Position numbers and translations under genes: made by a program | Source: an uncultured Eubacterium sp. | Lineage (GTDB): Bacteria > Bacillota > Clostridia > Lachnospirales > Lachnospiraceae | NCBI GenBank assembly: GCA_900552795.1 | Contig: USBB01000015.1 | Location: 1-54,237, forward strand | Length of the DNA: 54,237 nucleotides | Reading direction: 5' to 3' | Notes under the pieces: model-generated | Told to the model about the DNA's origin: nothing | Database searches by the model: none | What the model saw: only the letters and a program-made list of their open reading frames with translations | Shown: positions 26,776-34,597 of the stretch, piece by piece | Numbering within the stretch: the stretch's first letter is position 1 | Layout of the letters: each line of letters starts with the position of its first letter

Positions 26776-27276
26776 TCAAATCCTATTTTTTATCACTTTT
26801 CCAACGAATTGTCTGCATATATCTATAATATATATAAAGAAGCCTGCAAACATATATATATCTTTCAAATCCACAATTTTAGAAAAAAACAATATATAAT
26901 CCAAGCTTCCTTTCCAAAAAATCTTATCCACCAGTGAGCAGACCACTCCTGCAAAAATCATCAACGTCGCAATATCCAGTACTGTATTCCATTCCTTTTC
27001 TCTTTTTAACATATTCCTTACAAAGACTAATGCAATACCCCCTATAAGATTAATCACAATCAAAAAGTTTAAACTCACTCCAAGTTCCAATTCGTTATTA
27101 AAAATTGATAATTGTTCTGTATTTAGATATGGCAAAAAACCTAATTTATCATTTATAAACAACTTATCTTCCATAAAAAAGTTATCTATTATAATTTTTA
27201 CAAATACATCAATAAAAATCATAATTAATAAGAATATACTGTTATTTATTTTTATCTTTTTTAATTTCATCAGCAA
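26776..27276 (-). CDS. Signal-peptidase-II-like membrane protein
   Basis: A 166-residue protein with four predicted membrane helices, matching lipoprotein signal peptidase (LspA) in length and layout. IDVFVK near the N-terminus replaces the usual Asp/Lys motif, SLVDK (114-118) stands for NLIDR, and both catalytic-type aspartates appear conserved (Asp126 in GSLDYI, Asp139 in VDLKDIYMFAG). The Asn and Arg of NLIDR are changed, so it is a divergent paralogue rather than a standard LspA. The TTG start has GGAGGG 6 bp upstream; an ATG two codons later is also possible. It is last in the M50 protease island, and its sequence is more AT-rich than the flanking genes. Confidence 0.65.
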   Translation of the reverse strand: MLMKLKKIKINNSIFLLIMIFIDVFVKIIIDNFFMEDKLFINDKLGFLPYLNTEQLSIFNNELELGVSLNFLIVINLIGGIALVFVRNMLKREKEWNTVLDIATLMIFAGVVCSLVDKIFWKGSLDYILFFSKIVDLKDIYMFAGFFIYIIDICRQFVGKVIKNRI

Positions 27277-27307
27277 TCTTTACCCTCCAAATCTGAATAC
27301 AAAACCA

Positions 27308-28423
27308 TTATTGGCTTGCAATACGCTTAATCAAATCTATTAAACGAATTTCGTCTTGTATATCGCTTAAATAGGGCCATTTTTTTATTATTTTCTCAAA
27401 TGCTCTTAGATGAAGATTAGCTTTTTTACTATTATTCAGCACCAATAAACTGTATGCATAAAGCAATCTTTGACGCGAAAGATATCCTTTTGTTTTTTCA
27501 ATATACGCTCTCAAATTCAAAGTATCCCAATATTCTTTATTATGAATATATCTCATCTCAATAATATCCAAAAATAGCAATTCACATAGTAATTCATTCA
27601 TATAAATAGATTTCATTAAATCTATTTTATCCTTTATACTATCTACCATTTTTCTGTATTTAGTATAATTTTCATTTTTAAATTCAAAAATACATACAAT
27701 ATAATACCAATAGAATCTTAAATTATTTGAAATCTCAAAATTATCAGGAAGAATTAACATATCCTTTGGCAATGCCCCAATTTCAACATCTTCATTCTGC
27801 CTGGCAGCAACATACAACTGTATCCAGAATGCTTTCCTGCTGATTATGTCATCTTGTGCACTAACCAATACAGTTAAATCAGTATCAACTTCTCCCAATC
27901 CATTTATTCTTATATTTGCTAATATGATACATATGCCGGATAAAATAAAACTGTTAGCAATTAAACCTGCATCGTTTTTTAATAATAAAACTAAAAAAGC
28001 TAATATAACACCTGCTAAATTTATCAAAACACCACCCAGCAAATATAATTTATACGCAAATTTCCCATCACTGTAAGGCGGCGGTGACATCAAACATTGT
28101 CCACCGGTTCCGGGAATATGAAATTTTTTTATCTCCAATTTGTTATTTTTTTTAATAAGAATTATATTACCTATAGTAAACGAGCTAAACTTATAACCTG
28201 AAATAAGACCACATACCAAATGCCCCACTTCGTGCAATATAATGTTTAATATGTAAAACAAGATAAAGAATACAGTAAACAAAGCAATATCTGATATAGC
28301 TTCAATAACTGTTATTTTTTTATCAATAATATTAATAATTAATTTTCCAAATAATGTTCCAATATATATTAGTACTAAAAATATACTTATTCCTATAAAA
28401 ATACGATATATTTTTTTGATCAT
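27308..28423 (-). CDS. M50-family membrane metalloprotease (site-2-protease-like)
   Basis: A 371-residue protein with several membrane helices in the first 190 residues. Zinc motif HEVGH (64-68) lies in the third helix, and a later NGLGEVDTD segment holds the position of the second M50 motif. The C-terminal 180 residues are soluble and helical. M50 proteases cleave within membranes and mature peptide pheromones or anti-sigma factors; the substrate here is unknown. AGAGG precedes the ATG. It is 52 bp downstream of a broken paralogue and 31 bp upstream of the LspA-like gene. Confidence 0.75.
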   Translation of the reverse strand: MIKKIYRIFIGISIFLVLIYIGTLFGKLIINIIDKKITVIEAISDIALFTVFFILFYILNIILHEVGHLVCGLISGYKFSSFTIGNIILIKKNNKLEIKKFHIPGTGGQCLMSPPPYSDGKFAYKLYLLGGVLINLAGVILAFLVLLLKNDAGLIANSFILSGICIILANIRINGLGEVDTDLTVLVSAQDDIISRKAFWIQLYVAARQNEDVEIGALPKDMLILPDNFEISNNLRFYWYYIVCIFEFKNENYTKYRKMVDSIKDKIDLMKSIYMNELLCELLFLDIIEMRYIHNKEYWDTLNLRAYIEKTKGYLSRQRLLYAYSLLVLNNSKKANLHLRAFEKIIKKWPYLSDIQDEIRLIDLIKRIASQ

Positions 28424-28475
28424 ATTACCTCTTATAACATCAAATCACTTACTGCAAATAATTTACCACCATTAA

Positions 28476-29654
28476 TTATTTGCAATTATTTATTATCAAA
28501 TTATTTAAATACACTTCATCATCATAATAATTACATACTTTTGATAATAAAGAATCCATAGATGATATTTCTATATCATTACTATAATTAAAATCATTAA
28601 TTCCTTTCCCATAAAGAAATAATTCCACTTGTCTGAACCGATAATTCCCAGTCTTTGTTTTAGCCATTTTGCCATTATATCTTTCCCATAAATTTATCGC
28701 TTCATTTGTTTTTCCACAAATATTTAGATACATGATAGCATGAGCAAAAAAACAACTATAAGCTTCAAATTGTAGTCTTCCTTGTATACTTTCAAAAATT
28801 TTATTTAACGTTTCCTGTTCTGATAAATATGTGGTACATTCTCTATCTTGCATAATCAGTTCATATAATAATGAATCTGCCAATAAAAATTGCATTGTGC
28901 TATCACTTTTATCAAGCGACAATTCTTCAACTTTCTGTCTTATTCGGTTTACCAGATAATTTTGTTTATATCTTACCGCTCTCTTTGTTTTATTCTCCTG
29001 TAATAAAAAATAATTGTATATTTGGAGTAACGTATACACCTCGTCTGTTTTGATTTTTTTTGCCCCCAAATAATCACCTACGATGGTTCCTAAATTTAAA
29101 AATGACATTACATTAATATAAATCGACCAAAAAACCATAGCAATAAAAAATATAAAATAATAAGAACGGTTATCATAATTTATATATTCTGTCGCTGTAC
29201 ATACTAATATCAAAGAAAAAATCCCTATCAACGCCGAAAACAAAGGAGCGCAAATCACTGACAAACTCATCTTATTCCGAAAACTATTATATTCTTCATC
29301 ATTACTAATATTCGGTAGTTCTGGTATAACTATTCCTCCAAATCCGATTTGTAAATTGAATGTAATATAAAATTTAAATTTATTTTCTTATTTTACAATG
29401 CACAAAGGAAATAAATATAACATCCTAATATTAATACCCTGCAATTTGTAAGTGATAACATGAATTATTTCATGCAAATACACCGAAAATAACTGTGCAA
29501 ACAAGAAAATAATAATCCCTTTTATCAATCCTGCTGATAGATATTCAGGGTGACTCTTTTGAATTTTAGCAAAACCTATTCCTATAGCAATCCCACAAAT
29601 AGAAATACATAGCACAATTAAATACAACACTATATAAAATTTATTTTTTTTCAA
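28476..29654 (-). pseudogene. M50-family membrane metalloprotease interrupted by an in-frame stop
   Basis: Two open parts (29388-29654 and 28476-29387) lie in the same frame, separated only by one TAA codon (29388-29390). Read through, they give about 392 residues that match the neighbouring M50 protease end to end. Helices come first, with HEIIH (61-65). The stretch LCIVK-stop-ENKFKF then aligns with IILIKKNNKLEI, followed by GFGGIVIPELP, a hydrophobic pair, NLGTIVGDY and a soluble helical tail. The TTG start has GAGGTG 8 bp upstream. A single nonsense change (for example AAA to TAA) explains the break. Alternatives are stop read-through or two separate products. Confidence 0.75.
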
Positions 29655-29938
29655 AATTTGTCACCTCTTTTTACAAAACATAAAACAATATCTTCTAACA
29701 TCTGTCTGATTGCCTCTGCTATCTTAAGTCCGTTAATCTCAGGCATTTCAACATCAAGAAATACTATATCATACATTTTGCTGTCAGTTTTAATATCATC
29801 AATAAGCTTCCTGCCTGAATTATATACCGTTATATTAAACTCTGTATCAACCTCATTGCCATAACGCTCTACATGTTTCATTAACATATCTATATATTGC
29901 TCTTGATCGTCACACAGCGCTATTTTAATCGCATACAT
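29651..29938 (-). pseudogene. Truncated response regulator, receiver domain only
   Basis: A 95-residue remnant of a LytTR/AgrA-type regulator. The acidic pair Asp10/Asp11, the phosphorylation site Asp62 in FLDVEMPEING and the start of helix 4 are intact. After AEAIRQ the sequence changes abruptly to MLEDIVLCFVKRGDKF, so the last third of the receiver and the DNA-binding domain are missing. Its last codons contain the ribosome site of the M50 gene, and its TGA overlaps that gene's TTG. GGGGGA precedes the ATG. It is probably a deletion remnant, although a short decoy product cannot be excluded. Confidence 0.7.
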
Positions 29939-30154
29939 AATTTATCCCCCATAACTTAACTTTTAATTCAATTTATCATATCATGTATCATTTTACAACA
30001 CACATGTGCTATTCGGTACTAAATCGGTGCTATTTGGTAAAAAAGCGTCGCCCCCCTAATCCTATCACATAAAAAAGCGTCGTGAACGACGCTTGCAAGA
30101 TTTGCTTCGCAAACTTGTTATCAGAATGCGTCTTTGACGCAATTTCCTATAAAG
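29939..30154. other. Intergenic region with three consecutive hairpins
   Basis: No gene is seen. Three compact hairpins follow one another: AAGCGTCG-tgaa-CGACGCTT (30075-30094), CAAGATTTGC-ttc-GCAAACTTG (30096-30117, one bulge) and TGCGTC-ttt-GACGCA (30127-30141). The 10-mer AAAAGCGTCG also appears at 30041-30050, just before a C6 run. The promoter of the island is presumably in 29940-30040 but is not clear. Confidence 0.5.
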
Positions 30155-30194
30155 TAAAAAATACCGGCAACACTTTAGCCAAGCATTGCCGATA
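30155..30194 (-). terminator. Terminator after the purine permease gene
   Basis: On the minus strand, TATCGGCAA pairs with TTGCCGGTA (one G-U pair) and is followed by TTTTTT. It lies about 20 bp past the permease stop and ends the pyr-permease transcript before the island. Confidence 0.75.
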
Positions 30195-30215
30195 TTCTCA
30201 AAATTTAATATTACA

Positions 30216-31571
30216 TTATATAAATATATACTTAAGCACAAACAACACTGCAAGTATATACATAAGCGGAGTAATCTTCTTAGCTTTTCCACAAATAAGA
30301 TTAATTACCACATAAGATATAACACCTATGGCAATACCCTCTGAAATGCTGTACATAAGAGGCATTGCGATAAGGCAAAGATAAGCAGGTATTGATTCTG
30401 TCATATCGTTAAAGTCAATTTCAACTACAGCAGATACCATCAAAAATCCCACGAATATCAAAGCCGGAGCTGTTGCAAACGAAGGAATTGCACAAAATAC
30501 AGGTGCAAAGAATATTGATAAAAGGAAAAGGAAACCTGTAACTACAGATGCAAGACCTGTTCTTCCACCCTCTGCAACACCGGCTGAACTTTCAACAAAT
30601 GTTGTAGTAGTAGATGTACCAAGCACAGCACCTGCTGATGTAGCAACTGCATCTGCAAGCAATGCTTCTTTTATTCTTGGAAGCTTTCCATCCTTATCAA
30701 GCATATCTGCTTTATTTGCTACACCGATAAGTGTTCCAAGTGTATCAAACATATCAACGAATAGGAATGCAAATACAATAATTACAAAATCTGCAATTTT
30801 TACACTTGAAAAATCTGCATTGAAACACTGTCCGAATGTATCACCGATTGCACCAAGATTAAATTCTGACCACGCAGGATAAAGCGAATAAAAACCAGCT
30901 TCAGCATCAACATGATAAATACCTGTTGCCTGACAAATCATACCAAGAACCCATGTTACCACAATTCCTATAAGAATTGAGCCCTTTACTTTCTTAACAT
31001 AGAGTATTGCTATAACAAAAAGTCCTACTACTGCAAGAAGAGCTCCGATTCCGACTGTGTTAAAATTCTCGCGAAAATCTACAACTGTAACAAGTGTTGA
31101 ACTATCGACTACAAGCTTTGCACCCTGAAGTCCGATAAATGCGATAAAAAGGCCTATACCTACAGAAACACCTTTTTTCAGCTGTAAAGGTATCGCATTA
31201 AAGATGGCCTCTCTTACCTTTGTCAATGAAAGCAGTATGAAGATAATACCTTCAATAAATACTGCCATCAATGCAAACTTCCATGAATAGCCCATCTCCC
31301 CACAAATTGTGTAAGCAAAATAAGCATTAAGACCAAGACCCGGTGCAAGTGCAAACGGATAATTTGCCATTAATGCCATGGCGAGTGTTCCTATGAACGC
31401 TGCCAATGCAGTAGCCATAAGTACTGCCTGTGAATCCATACCTGATGCAGACAATATGCTTGGATTGACAGCTAAAATATACGCCATCGTCATAAATGTT
31501 GTAACACCTGCAACAACTTCTGTCTTCACGTTAGTTTTGTTTTCTCTGAGTTTGAAAAATTTTTCTAACAT
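30216..31571 (-). CDS. pbuG: Guanine/hypoxanthine permease (AzgA/PbuG type, NCS2)
   Basis: A 451-residue inner-membrane nucleobase:proton symporter with about 12 helices. Family-typical segments are AGVTTFMTMAYILAVNP at the N-terminus, ALAPGLGLNAYFAY and GTSTTTTFVESSAGVAEGGR. These place it with purine rather than uracil permeases, although it sits right after pyrD (25 bp gap, GGAGG before the ATG). No purine riboswitch precedes it, so its expression probably follows the pyr operon. Confidence 0.88.
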   Translation of the reverse strand: MLEKFFKLRENKTNVKTEVVAGVTTFMTMAYILAVNPSILSASGMDSQAVLMATALAAFIGTLAMALMANYPFALAPGLGLNAYFAYTICGEMGYSWKFALMAVFIEGIIFILLSLTKVREAIFNAIPLQLKKGVSVGIGLFIAFIGLQGAKLVVDSSTLVTVVDFRENFNTVGIGALLAVVGLFVIAILYVKKVKGSILIGIVVTWVLGMICQATGIYHVDAEAGFYSLYPAWSEFNLGAIGDTFGQCFNADFSSVKIADFVIIVFAFLFVDMFDTLGTLIGVANKADMLDKDGKLPRIKEALLADAVATSAGAVLGTSTTTTFVESSAGVAEGGRTGLASVVTGFLFLLSIFFAPVFCAIPSFATAPALIFVGFLMVSAVVEIDFNDMTESIPAYLCLIAMPLMYSISEGIAIGVISYVVINLICGKAKKITPLMYILAVLFVLKYIFI

Positions 31572-31596
31572 TTTAACCTCCTGTTTTTTGTAAAAT

Positions 31597-32511
31597 TTAT
31601 CTTACGCACCCGATAAGTTCGTTAATATCAGATATATTGTACTTCTCCATATAATCTCTGATACCTTCAACAACCCTTATTGTTGTAATTGGGTCATTAA
31701 AATTAGCAGTTCCCACTGCAACAGCAGTAGCTCCTGCCATTATGAATTCGAGCGCGTCCTCAGCATTTGTAATTCCTCCCATACCTATTACAGGAAGCTT
31801 AACTGCATTGGCAACCTGATATACCATGCGCACTGCAACCGGTTTTATAGCCGGGCCTGACAATCCGCCTGTTCTGTTTGCCACCGCAAAGGTACGTCTG
31901 TTAATATCTATTTTCATGCCTGTAAGCGTATTAATAAGCGAAACTGCATCTGCTCCGCCCGCTTCAACAGCTCTTGCCATCTCCGTAATATCCGTTACGT
32001 TAGGACTTAATTTCATTATAACCGGCTGCTTTGCAGCTTTTTTTACTGCACTTGTAATTCTTTCTGCCATAGCAGGATTTTGCCCGAACGCAATTCCACC
32101 CTCTTTTACATTAGGACACGAAATATTAATTTCAAGCAAATCTACAGGTGCATCAGCAAGCTTTTCGACTGCATCAACGTAATCTTCTTCTGTTCTTCCG
32201 CACACATTTACAATAATCTTCGTATCATACTGCTTAAGAAAAGGAATATCTCTTTCAAGAAATGTTTCAAGCCCCGGATTCTGCAGGCCTATAGCATTAA
32301 TCATGCCTCCGTATGTCTCTGCAATTCGAGGCGTAGGATTTCCTGCCCAAGGTACATTTGCAACGCCTTTTGTTGTCACCGCACCAAGCTTATTTAAGTC
32401 AACATATTCCGCATATTCCATACCCGAACCAAATGTTCCCGAAGCCACAGTGACAGGATTTTTAAATTCAACTCCCGCTATATTGACAGCCATATTAAGT
32501 GATGAAGCCAT
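31597..32511 (-). CDS. pyrD: Dihydroorotate dehydrogenase, catalytic subunit (class 1B)
   Basis: A 304-residue FMN enzyme that oxidises dihydroorotate to orotate, working with PyrK. The substrate loop with catalytic Cys (EINISCPNVKEGG), the N-terminal NPVTVASGTFG and the FMN-site GMGGITNAEDALEF are present. Its ATG shares one base with the pyrK stop (TAATG), typical of a coupled heterotetramer pair. Confidence 0.97.
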   Translation of the reverse strand: MASSLNMAVNIAGVEFKNPVTVASGTFGSGMEYAEYVDLNKLGAVTTKGVANVPWAGNPTPRIAETYGGMINAIGLQNPGLETFLERDIPFLKQYDTKIIVNVCGRTEEDYVDAVEKLADAPVDLLEINISCPNVKEGGIAFGQNPAMAERITSAVKKAAKQPVIMKLSPNVTDITEMARAVEAGGADAVSLINTLTGMKIDINRRTFAVANRTGGLSGPAIKPVAVRMVYQVANAVKLPVIGMGGITNAEDALEFIMAGATAVAVGTANFNDPITTIRVVEGIRDYMEKYNISDINELIGCVR

Positions 32512-33278
32512 TATATTTCCACCTCCAAAGCATTAAATACAGGACCCTCTTTGCACACTCTCTTATTATTGACCTGTGAATGTTCATCCTTTTCCTTTGA
32601 TTTGCATACACAGGCAAGACATGCACCTATTCCGCATGCCATTTTTTCCTCAAGTGATACGTAACATTCCATATTATTTTCCAAAGCATAAGCCTTAATT
32701 GCTCTAAGCATTGGCGTAGGACCGCATGCATATATAACTTCACCGTCAACATTATTTTCCATAACCGCATCAAGAACATTGCCCTTTGTGCCGCAGCTTC
32801 CATCCTCCGTTGCAATCACAACTTTTCCGTATGGTTCAAAATCCTTATTTAGAAAAAGCTCGTCCTTATATCCAAGAACTATAGTCTTTTCACAATTTAA
32901 CTGCTTAGCAAGCTCAAGCATTGGCGGAATTCCTATTCCTCCACCAAATATAATTGCCTTTTTTGAGGCATATTCTGCGTTAACATCATATCCGTTTCCG
33001 AGAGGTCCCTGAATATCAAGCTCACCGCCTGCACTCATCGTAGAAAATTCTTTTGTCCCTTTTCCTACAACTCTGTAAACAATCCTTAACTCATCACCAT
33101 CAATACCACAAATACTTATTGGTCTTGGAAGAAGTCTGGAACCATCATTTGAATAAACCGATATAAACTGACCCGGTTTTGAATCTTTTGCAATATTCTG
33201 AGTCTTAAGCCGCATCTCATAAACATCAGTTCCAAGCTTTGATACTGATGTTACAACTACTCTTTCCCTGTATGACAT
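32511..33278 (-). CDS. pyrK: Dihydroorotate dehydrogenase electron-transfer subunit
   Basis: A 255-residue FAD and 2Fe-2S protein that passes electrons from PyrD to NAD+. The FAD-binding RPISICG, the NAD-site GGGIGIPPMLELA and the cysteine cluster CGIGACLACVC plus a later Cys (NKRVCKEG) are all visible. The start is set at 33278, where GGAG lies 6 bp upstream; the longer frame translates an inserted hairpin element and is not real. It is separated from pyrF by about 370 bp of repeats. Confidence 0.96.
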   Translation of the reverse strand: MSYRERVVVTSVSKLGTDVYEMRLKTQNIAKDSKPGQFISVYSNDGSRLLPRPISICGIDGDELRIVYRVVGKGTKEFSTMSAGGELDIQGPLGNGYDVNAEYASKKAIIFGGGIGIPPMLELAKQLNCEKTIVLGYKDELFLNKDFEPYGKVVIATEDGSCGTKGNVLDAVMENNVDGEVIYACGPTPMLRAIKAYALENNMECYVSLEEKMACGIGACLACVCKSKEKDEHSQVNNKRVCKEGPVFNALEVEI

Positions 33279-33282
33279 ATTT

Positions 33283-33431
33283 TTCTCCATTCCGCAGACG
33301 CACTTGCGTCGGAGGAATCGCGAGTCAAATTTGACTCTGCGATAAAAGCTACTTTGTGGCGCCTGCGACACAAATAGCTGTGTGAAAAATCATCATATCA
33401 ACATGATTTTTCACACTATTCTCCATTCCGC
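33283..33431. repeat. Hairpin-rich insertion flanked by 13-bp direct repeats
   Basis: The sequence TTCTCCATTCCGC occurs at 33283-33295 (as the pyrK ribosome-site region) and again at 33419-33431. The 123 bp between hold four consecutive inverted repeats: GACGCA/TGCGTC, a TCGC...AGTCAAATTTGACT...GCGA palindrome, GCTA...TAGC, and a perfect 14-bp stem GTGTGAAAAATCAT / ATGATTTTTCACAC. It looks like an inserted structured element that duplicated the ribosome-site region. Confidence 0.6.
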
Positions 33432-33441
33432 CTTTTAAATA

Positions 33442-33650
33442 TATTATTACTGATTACAGTGCCCCAAGGTCATAAACCCACTTGTGCTTGCACAATAGTG
33501 GGAGAATGACCTTGGGACACGCCCCTATATGAGCATAAAAGTGAAGCATAAGCTTCACGATATGCGAATATTAGAGAGGATTGTGGGAGTGCGAAGCACG
33601 TAACAATCCGTGTAATCATCATTAGGTTATTTTGACACCCTATTATTACT
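33442..33650. mobile_element. MITE-like repeat copy A1 with 10-bp target duplication
   Basis: A 189-bp element (33452-33640) is bounded by perfect direct repeats TATTATTACT (33442-33451 and 33641-33650, the latter spanning the pyrF stop). Inside are a nested long hairpin CCCAAGGTCAT...ATGACCTTGGG (33463-33516), GTGAAGC-ataa-GCTTCAC, and GGATTGT...ACAATCC. TGATTACA (33451) and TGTAATCA (33611) are inverted copies. Related copies lie at 49081 and 54114. There is no coding capacity. Confidence 0.75.
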
Positions 33651-34569
33651 TTCCAAGTGCACCATTAATATCATTAATCATATCAAGTGCTGCCTGTCTT
33701 GAAGCATCTGCGAAATTCAGTTCTCCAAATTTTGCATATTCTTCCTTTGCGTATGCTGCAATAATGCCTCTTGAACTGTTTACTATGGCTCCGAGTCCGT
33801 CCTCGTTGAAGAAATGCACCAAATCCTCTGCCTTTCCTCCCTGCGCACCATATCCCGGCACAAGAATAAATGATTTCGGCATAATTTTTCTTAATGTTTT
33901 TCCCATTTCAGGATATGTAGCTCCGACAACAGCACCAATATAGCTGTAATCATCTCCCATACACTGCATAGCCCACTCATTAACTTTTTCACCAACAAGC
34001 TCATAAAGAGGTCTGCCATCAATGAGACGATCCTGAAATTCTCCGCTTGACGGATTTGATGTCTTTACAAGAATAAATATACCTTTATTTTCTTCCTTAC
34101 AAACCTTAATAAAAGGATTTATACCGTCTGAACCAAGATATGGATTTACCGTTGCAAAATCTTCATTAAAAGCAGGAATACTGTTTGAACCAACCTGCAC
34201 CTTTCCAAGATGAGCAACTGCGTAAGCTTCCGATGTAGAGCCTATATCGCCTCTCTTAACATCACCTATTACCACCATATCTTTTTCTTTACAGTAGTCA
34301 ACTGTCTTTTTGTAAGCTATCATTCCGGGAATTCCAAACTGTTCATACATTGCCACCTGTGGCTTAACAGCCGGCACTATATCATATATGCTGTCCACAA
34401 TTTCCTTGTTAAACTGCCATATTGCCTCAGCTGCTCCCTCCAAAGTTTCTCCATACTCCTTAAATGCCTTCTCCTGCAAATGCTTCGGCACGAATTTCAT
34501 CATCGGATCTAAACCTACAACTACAGGCGCATTCTGTTTTTTAATCTTTTCTACAAGTTTATTAATCAT
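33646..34569 (-). CDS. pyrF: Orotidine 5'-phosphate decarboxylase (long type)
   Basis: A 307-residue enzyme of the longer bacterial OMPDC type, with VVGLDPMMKFVP at the start, the catalytic IGDVKRGDIGSTSEAYA motif and LVPGYGAQGGKAEDL for phosphate binding. It makes UMP from OMP. AGGAGG precedes the ATG. It lies 28 bp after pyrC, and its stop codon is inside the direct repeat of the A1 element. Confidence 0.96.
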   Translation of the reverse strand: MINKLVEKIKKQNAPVVVGLDPMMKFVPKHLQEKAFKEYGETLEGAAEAIWQFNKEIVDSIYDIVPAVKPQVAMYEQFGIPGMIAYKKTVDYCKEKDMVVIGDVKRGDIGSTSEAYAVAHLGKVQVGSNSIPAFNEDFATVNPYLGSDGINPFIKVCKEENKGIFILVKTSNPSSGEFQDRLIDGRPLYELVGEKVNEWAMQCMGDDYSYIGAVVGATYPEMGKTLRKIMPKSFILVPGYGAQGGKAEDLVHFFNEDGLGAIVNSSRGIIAAYAKEEYAKFGELNFADASRQAALDMINDINGALGK

Positions 34570-34597
34570 CTAACAAATCCTCCTAATAATCAAACTT

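Noticed and set aside
30065..30292. 75-codon minus-strand frame near the permease end
   Set aside because: It covers hairpins and the antisense or shifted end of the permease gene, is Arg/Leu/Cys-rich and has no ribosome site.
31572..31596. Purine riboswitch upstream of the permease gene
   Set aside because: Only 25 bp separate pyrD and the permease; there is no space for an aptamer.
33279..33371. N-terminal extension of PyrK in the longest frame
   Set aside because: It translates the inserted hairpin element and lacks a ribosome site; the start at 33278 has GGAG at good spacing and matches PyrK proteins.
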